In this document: one piece after another, positions 5,841 through 10,539 of the stretch
Position numbering within the stretch: the stretch's first letter is position 1
Layout: each line of letters starts with the position of its first letter
From: CADEED01 sp035286365
Lineage (GTDB): Bacteria; Pseudomonadota; Gammaproteobacteria; Steroidobacterales; Steroidobacteraceae
Reading direction: 5' to 3'
NCBI GenBank assembly: GCA_035286365.1
Contig: DATHJZ010000081.1
Location: 1 to 10,539, forward strand
Length of the DNA stretch: 10,539 bases
Translations under genes and position numbers: made by a program
The notes under the pieces: model-generated
The model's database searches: none
What the model was told of the DNA's origin: nothing
Seen by the model: the letters and a program-made list of their open reading frames with translations, nothing else

Positions 5841-7004
5841 ATGGCCGAATCGAAGCGGAGCAAGGTGGACATGGCGGCCGCCGTCAGCGAAGAGCTCGAA
5901 GAGACGCTCAAGGCAAAGCACACGACCGGCGACAACGCGCCGATGGTGCTCAACACGCGTCCGCTGTTCAAACTCATGGTGGAGCGCAAGGCATCCGACC
6001 TGTTCTTCACGTCCAATTCGCCGATCAAGGTCAAGATTGAAGGCGCGATCCTGCCGATCAACAAGCAGGTGCTGACGCCCGAGACGGTGCGCCAGGCGGC
6101 GTACGGCCTGATGACGCCCGACCAGCTCGAAAGCTTCAAGCGCGAGCTCGAAATCGACTTCGCGATCTCCGAGCCCGGGCTCGGCCGCTTCCGCGTCAAC
6201 GTTTTCTACCAGCGCGGCTATCCCGCGATGGTGCTGCGCTACATCACCGCCGACATGCCCAAGCTCGATGCGCTCGGGCTGCCCGACATGTTCAAGGACC
6301 TCATCATGATGAAGCGCGGGCTCATCCTGATGGTGGGCGCCACGGGTTCGGGCAAGTCCACGTCGATCGCGGCGATGATCAATCATCGCAACGAGACCTC
6401 GTCGGATCACATCGTCACGATCGAAGACCCGATCGAATTCCTGCATACCAACAAGCGCTCGATCGTCAATCAGCGCGAGGTCGGCCTCGACACGAAGAGT
6501 TTTGCCCGCGCGTTGCGCGGGGTGATGCGAGCGGCCCCCGACGTCATCCTGATCGGCGAAATCCGCGATCGCGAGACGATGGAAGCGGCGATCAATCTTT
6601 CCGGCACGGGCCATCTCGTTCTATCCACCCTGCATGCGAACAACAGCGCCGAAACGCTGGATCGCATCATCAACATGTTCCCGCAGGACCAGCACAAGCA
6701 GATCTTCCTGGACCTGTCGCAGTACCTGCGCGCCATCTGCTCGCAGCGCCTCGTGGTCGGCAAGGATGGCAAGCGCATGGCGGCCATCGAAGTGATGCTC
6801 AACACGCCGTACATCACAGAACTCGTGAAGAAGGGTGATGTCAGCGCGATCAAGGAAGCCATTGTTGCCAGCTCCGAGCGCGGTGTGCAGAGCTTCGACG
6901 TGGCGCTGGTAAATCTCTACAAGCAGAACCGCATTGATCTCGAAGAAGCGCTCACCAACGCCGATTCACGCTCGAACCTCGAAGCCAAGATCAACTTCGG
7001 CTGA
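5841..7004 (+). CDS. Third PilT/PilU-family ATPase (PilU-like paralogue)
   Basis: A 387-residue ATPase of the same family, directly abutting pilU (TAAATG). Motifs are intact: KASDLFFTSNSPIKVKIEG (50-68), Walker A GATGSGKST (166-174, Lys172), Asp box VTIEDPIE (192-199), Walker B VILIGE (235-240, Glu240) and His box TGHLVLSTLHA (256-266). It is nearer PilU than PilT: it shares VILIGEIRDRETME, LHAN and an NADSRSNL C-terminus, and lacks AIRNLIRE (TPYITELVKKGD instead). It differs from PilU by a charged N-terminal extension of about 30-40 residues and by lacking the acidic tail. A second start (ATG at 5871) has a better upstream GGAG and would remove ten residues. An active ATPase acting on type IV pili is likely; its division of labour with PilT and PilU is unknown. 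Its last 14 nt overlap the convergent PyrK-like gene. Confidence 0.9.
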   Translation: MAESKRSKVDMAAAVSEELEETLKAKHTTGDNAPMVLNTRPLFKLMVERKASDLFFTSNSPIKVKIEGAILPINKQVLTPETVRQAAYGLMTPDQLESFKRELEIDFAISEPGLGRFRVNVFYQRGYPAMVLRYITADMPKLDALGLPDMFKDLIMMKRGLILMVGATGSGKSTSIAAMINHRNETSSDHIVTIEDPIEFLHTNKRSIVNQREVGLDTKSFARALRGVMRAAPDVILIGEIRDRETMEAAINLSGTGHLVLSTLHANNSAETLDRIINMFPQDQHKQIFLDLSQYLRAICSQRLVVGKDGKRMAAIEVMLNTPYITELVKKGDVSAIKEAIVASSERGVQSFDVALVNLYKQNRIDLEEALTNADSRSNLEAKINFG

Positions 7005-7941
7005 TCGAAGATGGGGGCAGGCCCCCGAACACCGCGCGCGAATCGAACACCGGCCCGTCGACGCACACGCGTTTCATCGCGGGGCCGTCCGGCGTGTTCA
7101 CTTGCACCGTGCAGCCGGCGCAGCCGCCCACCGCGCAGGCCATGAATTCCTCGAGCGATACCTGGCAGGGCACACCGTGCCGCGCGGCCACTTTCGCCAT
7201 TGCCTCGAGCATGGGCGTTGGGCCGCAGGAAAACACCTCGACCTCGGCCTTGGCCGAAGCGTCCAGCGTGCCTAACCACTCATCCGCGAGCTGCGTGACG
7301 AAACCGTCGTAACAACCCGGCAGGCCCGCCTTGCTGGCGAGCCGGCTCGGCACGCCCCAGCCGTCGAGCAGCGGCATGGCGGCGATGCTGCCGGCCGGAA
7401 TACCGGGAACGAGAATGGTCGATGGCCGCGCCTTGAACGGAAACGGGATCTCGGAGCCCATCAGCACGAGCGGCTTCCAGGGCTTGCCTGCCTGTTCCAA
7501 CATCCACTCGGCCAGGAACATCATGGGCGGAATGCCGACCCCACCACCCACCAACAAGGCGCGCGGACGTTTCGGGTCGGGACGGAACGGCTGGCCGATG
7601 GGCCCGAGCACGCTGATCGCATCGCCGGCGCGACGCTGCGACAGCGCGCGCAATCCGGGTCCCACGATCTTGTAGAGAATTTCGATCCAGCCTTCCTGTG
7701 CATTCACTCGCTGGATCGACAGCGGCCGGCGCATCGGAACGGTGGAATCGCAGGTGAGGTGCACGAAGCTGCCGGGCAACGCGCCCGCAGCGCAACGGGG
7801 CGCTTGTATTCGGAGCACGAACTGCTCGCCCGGCCAGCTCTCGTGCGAAAGCACCGCGCCTTCTTCGAGGAAGATGCTGCCGCGATACTCGGGGTGTGTG
7901 CCGTGGCCGCGGCCGGGCTCTTCGTGGGGCAGGGCACTCAC
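6991..7941 (-). CDS. PyrK-like flavin/iron-sulfur electron transfer protein
   Basis: A 316-residue ferredoxin-reductase-type protein resembling the electron transfer subunit of class 1B dihydroorotate dehydrogenase (PyrK). Seen: an FAD-domain RRPLSI (71-76), a nucleotide-binding LLVGGGVGIPPMMFLAE (129-145), CGPTPMLEAM (239-248), and the PyrK-type 2Fe-2S ligands Cys269, Cys274, Cys277 and Cys293 (C-x4-C-x2-C-x15-C), ending RVCVDGPVF. By family knowledge PyrK passes electrons from dihydroorotate, via FMN, FAD and 2Fe-2S, to NAD+. It is longer than usual PyrK (about 250-280) owing to a segment around 151-220. The GTG start overlaps the pyrB stop by 1 nt (TAGTG), and GAGGG (7951-7955) lies 9 nt upstream. 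No catalytic PyrD is in the window, so the partner is inferred; another flavin oxidoreductase role is possible. Confidence 0.8.
   Translation of the reverse strand: MSALPHEEPGRGHGTHPEYRGSIFLEEGAVLSHESWPGEQFVLRIQAPRCAAGALPGSFVHLTCDSTVPMRRPLSIQRVNAQEGWIEILYKIVGPGLRALSQRRAGDAISVLGPIGQPFRPDPKRPRALLVGGGVGIPPMMFLAEWMLEQAGKPWKPLVLMGSEIPFPFKARPSTILVPGIPAGSIAAMPLLDGWGVPSRLASKAGLPGCYDGFVTQLADEWLGTLDASAKAEVEVFSCGPTPMLEAMAKVAARHGVPCQVSLEEFMACAVGGCAGCTVQVNTPDGPAMKRVCVDGPVFDSRAVFGGLPPSSISRS
7013..7026. other. Small GC hairpin just after the third ATPase stop
   Basis: Five G's (7013-7017) face five C's (7022-7026) around CAGG, 8 nt past the stop of the third pilus ATPase. No T-run follows on either strand. 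The sequence is also coding on the minus strand (Gly-Gly-Leu-Pro-Pro near the end of the PyrK-like protein), so this may be chance rather than a terminator. Confidence 0.2.
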
Positions 7942-8891
7942 TATCTGCGGCCCTCGATGACGGCCTCGAGCACCGCCATGCGCACCGCAACGCCGTTACG
8001 TACCTGGTCGCGGATCACGGACTGCGGGCCGTCGGCGACGTCGGAGGCGATCTCGACGCCGCGGTTCATCGGTTGCGGATGCATGACGATCGCGTCGGGT
8101 TTGGCGCGCGCCAGTCGTTCGGACGACAGGCCGAATTTCGCGAAGTAGCGATCCGCATCCGGAATCGCGGCGGTGGCCATGCGTTCCTTCTGGATGCGCA
8201 ACATCATGACGACGTCGACACCGGCGATGCCGGTCTCGAGCGAGGTGTGACGTTCGGCGCCTGCGAATTCGCTGGCTTCGGGCATCAACGCTTTCGGCGC
8301 GACGATGCGGATCTGTGCGACGCCGAGCGTCGCGAGCACGTGCCAGGCGGAGCGCGCGACGCGCGAGTGCTTCACGTCACCCACGATCGCGATCGTCAAT
8401 CCGTCGAACTGCTGCTTCGCCTGCAGGATGGTCAGCGCGTCCAGCAACCCCTGCGTGGGGTGCGAAACGTGCGCCTCGCCGGCCGACAACACGCTGACAT
8501 GCGGCTGCACGTGCGAAGCGACCAGGTCCGGCACTCCAGCCTCCGCATCACGGATCACGAACACGTCCACGTGGCAGGCTTCGAGCGTGTAGATCGTGTC
8601 GAGCATGCTCTCGCCCTTCACGCGCGAGGACAGCTGCACTTCGAGATTGACCACGTCCGCGCCGAGGCGCTTGGCCGCGAGCTCGAACGATACGCGCGTG
8701 CGCGTCGACGGCTCTGTGAACAGGTTTGCGACCGTGACACCCGCCAGGCTTTGCGTGTGCACCGGCGCTGCGCCGATCGGCTTCACGAACTGCTGCGCGC
8801 GCGTGAGCAGCGCTTCGATCGCGGACCTGGGCATGCCTTCGAGCGTAAGGAGGTGCCGGAGATTCCCGTTGGCGCGATTCTGTTGCGTCAT
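7941..8891 (-). CDS. pyrB: Aspartate carbamoyltransferase catalytic chain
   Basis: A 316-residue cytoplasmic enzyme joining carbamoyl phosphate and aspartate, the committed step of pyrimidine synthesis. Carbamoyl-phosphate residues STRTR (62-66) lie in LFTEPSTRTRVSFE; KGES (92-95) is the catalytic loop lysine; HPTQGLLDALTI starts at 144; GDVKHSRVARS starts at 161; LRIQKERM and HPQPMNRGVEI form the aspartate side. The N-terminal stretch before NLRHLLTLEG resembles the extended N-terminus of Pseudomonas-type ATCase, which works as a complex with an inactive dihydroorotase; no such gene is adjacent. The usual GDG before HPTQ is GEA-like here (SAGEAHVSHPTQ). The ATG at 8891 is chosen because it overlaps the ruvX stop as ATGA; an in-frame start nine codons upstream lies inside ruvX. 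The PyrK-like gene follows with a 1-nt overlap. Confidence 0.95.
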   Translation of the reverse strand: MTQQNRANGNLRHLLTLEGMPRSAIEALLTRAQQFVKPIGAAPVHTQSLAGVTVANLFTEPSTRTRVSFELAAKRLGADVVNLEVQLSSRVKGESMLDTIYTLEACHVDVFVIRDAEAGVPDLVASHVQPHVSVLSAGEAHVSHPTQGLLDALTILQAKQQFDGLTIAIVGDVKHSRVARSAWHVLATLGVAQIRIVAPKALMPEASEFAGAERHTSLETGIAGVDVVMMLRIQKERMATAAIPDADRYFAKFGLSSERLARAKPDAIVMHPQPMNRGVEIASDVADGPQSVIRDQVRNGVAVRMAVLEAVIEGRR

Positions 8892-9334
8892 GGCTTTGTT
8901 AGTTGAGTTTCGAACCATCGTTCCAGGATCACCGCCGCCGCGGCCGCATCCACGTCGGCACGCGTCACCCGCCGCTTGCGTTCGCCGCGCTGGCGCATTC
9001 CCCGCAGGCGCTCTTCGGCATCCTGTGAGGACCAGCGCTCGTCGACCAGGTCGAGCGGAATTGCGCAGCGTTGCACCAGCTCGGCGGCAAAGCGCCGTGC
9101 CGCCTCGGTGAGGGCGCTCGCGGAGCCGTCGGCATTATAGGGCTCGCCCACCGCGATTCGCGCGGGCCGCAAATCCTCGAGCACGCGATCGAGTGCTTTC
9201 CAGTCGCCGTTGGCGATCGTCGTACGGGGATGGGCGGTGCGAGTCAGCGTGTCGCCGCTCGCGATGCCAATACGTTTGAGTCCGAAGTCGAGTGCGACGA
9301 CTAATTTTGCGTGGTCAGGTGCCTGCTCAGGCAT
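8888..9334 (-). CDS. ruvX: Holliday junction resolvase-like protein RuvX/YqgF
   Basis: A 148-residue RNase H-fold protein. YqgF/RuvX is a putative Holliday-junction resolvase, also implicated in 16S rRNA 5'-end maturation. Motifs: the first catalytic aspartate Asp16 in ALDFGLKRIGIASGD, GEPYNADGSAS (63-73; usually G-L-P-x-N-x-D-G), DERWSSQDAEERL (98-110) with the conserved D-E-R, and the C-terminal acidic pair in ADVDAAAAAVILERWF (126-141, Asp127 and Asp129). Length is normal. The ATG overlaps the yqgE stop by 8 nt, and the stop overlaps pyrB by 4 nt, so all three are probably translated in a coupled way. The yqgE-ruvX order is widely conserved; in Pseudomonas pyrR comes next, but here pyrB follows directly. 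Confidence 0.93.
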   Translation of the reverse strand: MPEQAPDHAKLVVALDFGLKRIGIASGDTLTRTAHPRTTIANGDWKALDRVLEDLRPARIAVGEPYNADGSASALTEAARRFAAELVQRCAIPLDLVDERWSSQDAEERLRGMRQRGERKRRVTRADVDAAAAAVILERWFETQLTKP

Positions 9335-9893
9335 GACCGGAGAACGAGGTGAGCTGCGCGGGTTCGACGCCGAGCAACCGGAGCGTCGCGAGCCAGCGCT
9401 CCTCGTAGGGAAGATCGAAGATCACGCTTTCATCGGCCGGTACCGACAACCAGGAATTGTCGAGCATCTCTTTCTCGAGCTGGCCGGCTTCCCAGCCCGC
9501 ATAGCCGAGCGCGATGAACGCCTTCGCCGGACCGCTGCCGCTCGCCATCGCCGCGAGCACGTCACGCGACGTGGTGACCTGGATCGATTCGGAGATCTTG
9601 TGCGTGCTGTCCCACTCGCCACCCGGACGATGCAGTACGAAGCCGCGGTCCTGGTGCACGGGTCCGCCCCGCAGCACGGGCAGTTCCGCGGCGCGCTTGT
9701 CGGTGGGTTCGATCTTCATCTGCTCGAACACTTCGCTGAGCGTCATCGACAGCGGGCGATTCAGCACGATGCCGAGAGCTCCCTTGTCGCCGTGTTCGCA
9801 GATGAGCGAAACCGTCTGCGAGAAATTCGGATCGGTGAGCTGGGGCATGGCGATCAGCAGGTGATTCGAAAGACTGGTGACGCCGCCGGCCAT
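9327..9893 (-). CDS. yqgE: YqgE/AlgH family protein (UPF0301)
   Basis: A 188-residue conserved protein of the YqgE/AlgH family. Diagnostic stretches are LLIAMPQLTDPNFSQTVSLI (12-31) continuing CEHGDKGALGIVLNRPL, LRGGPVHQDRGFVLH (74-88), a TTSRDVLAAMASGSGP run, IALGYAGWEAGQLEKE starting near 127, and a C-terminal SGHA. Its biochemical function is not established; in Pseudomonas the homologue algH was linked to alginate regulation. Length and motifs are normal. The ATG start follows the TonB gene by 13 nt; no purine-rich ribosome-binding site is visible before it, so an alternative start such as the GTG four codons later cannot be excluded. The end overlaps ruvX by 8 nt. Confidence 0.93.
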   Translation of the reverse strand: MAGGVTSLSNHLLIAMPQLTDPNFSQTVSLICEHGDKGALGIVLNRPLSMTLSEVFEQMKIEPTDKRAAELPVLRGGPVHQDRGFVLHRPGGEWDSTHKISESIQVTTSRDVLAAMASGSGPAKAFIALGYAGWEAGQLEKEMLDNSWLSVPADESVIFDLPYEERWLATLRLLGVEPAQLTSFSGHA

Positions 9894-9906
9894 ATAGGCA
9901 AGGAGT

Positions 9907-10539
9907 CTACTGTGAATTGGCGGGTGCGGTCACGGTTCCGCGGCTGACCTTGTTGCCGTCGAACTCCCATCCGTAGGTGAAACGCAACAGCCGGTACTTG
10001 TCGGCGAGTTCCTTCGGGAAAGGATCGAAGGGACTCGCCAGCTTCAATATGTCCGTCGCTGCCTGATCGAGTTTGGCGGAGCCGCTGGAACGCCGGATGG
10101 TGGCGGATTCGAGCGTGCCGTCCGCCAGGATCACGACTTCCACATCCGGATTGCGTGTTCCTGGTGCACGCCACGCGGCTTGTGGGAAGTTCATCGTGCC
10201 GAGGCGCTCGATCTTGATACGCCAGGCGACGAGGTACGGCGCCACCAGCGCTTCACGCGTGTCGGGCGTGACCCACAGTTCGTCGCGCTGCGGGCCGCGG
10301 ATTTTCTGCTCCTCGGCGTCGTCGACGCCGAGCTTGTCGCGTTCGCTTTCGCCGTCGGCCTGGACCGGCACTTCGGTCATCTCCGTGAGGCTCGCGGGCG
10401 GCGCGAAATACAGGATCTCGGGTTGCGGCGCGCTGGTAGTTAGTGCGCGATTGTCGGCGGTGGCGAGCAAGGCACCCGCATCCTGCGTGAGCGCGGTGCC
10501 GTCGGCGCGGCCATTGCGGGCGGTGTACTCTGCCGCCGC
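9907..10539 (-). CDS. TonB-family energy transducer, C-terminal part (partial at window edge)
   Basis: The reading frame stays open to the right edge, so the N-terminus is outside; 210 residues are visible. The C-terminal domain is clear: APYLVAWRIKIERLGTMNFP with the conserved W and 'K-x-E-x-x-G-x-x-x-[FY]-P' spacing, then VEVVILADGTLESATIRRSS, LDQAATDILKLASPFDPFP and a terminal FTYGWEF in place of the common R-T-W-x-F. TonB couples the ExbBD proton-driven motor to outer-membrane receptors; its C-terminal domain touches the receptors in the periplasm. The membrane anchor and proline-rich region are not seen, although the charged, Q/A-rich linker upstream fits a periplasmic spacer. A TonB gene upstream of yqgE matches Pseudomonas, where gshB and pilGH follow. 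An internal TTG at 10470 is not taken as the start. Confidence 0.88.
   Translation of the reverse strand, partial: AAAEYTARNGRADGTALTQDAGALLATADNRALTTSAPQPEILYFAPPASLTEMTEVPVQADGESERDKLGVDDAEEQKIRGPQRDELWVTPDTREALVAPYLVAWRIKIERLGTMNFPQAAWRAPGTRNPDVEVVILADGTLESATIRRSSGSAKLDQAATDILKLASPFDPFPKELADKYRLLRFTYGWEFDGNKVSRGTVTAPANSQ

Noticed and set aside
4650..6614. 654-codon minus-strand open frame opposite pilU and the third ATPase
   Set aside because: It is antisense to two strongly supported ATPase genes. The protein is His/Arg/Asp-rich low-complexity text typical of the reverse frame of GC-rich codons, and matches no family I know.
7896..8906. 336-codon plus-strand open frame opposite pyrB
   Set aside because: It is a shadow of pyrB with Arg/His-rich composition and no domain signature.
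10468..10470. TTG as start of the TonB-family gene
   Set aside because: The frame continues open with plausible protein to the window edge, and a TonB needs an N-terminal membrane anchor that is not yet reached.
1..10539. Mobile element, CRISPR array, defence island or biosynthetic cluster
   Set aside because: No transposase, integrase, direct-repeat array, tRNA or cluster signature was seen. The gene order is conserved housekeeping synteny.

Overview
The window is a GC-rich chromosomal segment from a Gram-negative bacterium, most likely a gammaproteobacterium. The gene order yggT-proC-yggS / pilT-pilU, followed by an opposing tonB-yqgE-ruvX-pyrB run, is recalled from established knowledge as the layout of the Pseudomonas aeruginosa pilT/pyrB neighbourhood. 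The proteins resemble Pseudomonas versions but differ in detail. An Xanthomonadales- or Nevskiales/Steroidobacter-like lineage is a guess only.

Left part (1-1461). The tail of an amidohydrolase gene is translationally coupled to a small alpha/beta hydrolase, both on the + strand. A hairpin terminator separates them from a convergent minus-strand gene for a divergent HU/IHF-type DNA-binding protein. Upstream of that gene is 295 bases of noncoding DNA, with a candidate promoter overlapping an inverted repeat.

Centre (1462-7004). A compact minus-strand operon carries yggS (PLP homeostasis), proC (last step of proline synthesis) and yggT (membrane protein). A 55-bp divergent gap separates it from a + strand operon of three consecutive type IV pilus retraction-type ATPases: pilT, pilU and a third, PilU-like paralogue. 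The third ATPase is the clearest departure from the usual two-gene pilT-pilU pair.

Right part (6991-10539). A tightly packed minus-strand operon is read from the right edge: a TonB-type energy transducer (N-terminus outside the window), yqgE, ruvX, pyrB (aspartate transcarbamoylase) and a ferredoxin-reductase-like protein with a 2Fe-2S motif of the PyrK type. Several genes overlap by 1 to 8 nt. Compared with Pseudomonas, pyrR is missing between ruvX and pyrB, and the PyrK-like gene sits where the inactive dihydroorotase pyrC' would be. Its end overlaps the end of the third pilus ATPase by 14 nt, tail to tail.

I see no insertion sequence, CRISPR array, tRNA, rRNA or prophage signal. Most genes are ordinary housekeeping genes. 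The points of real interest are the triple retraction-ATPase operon and the PyrK-like subunit attached to pyrB.
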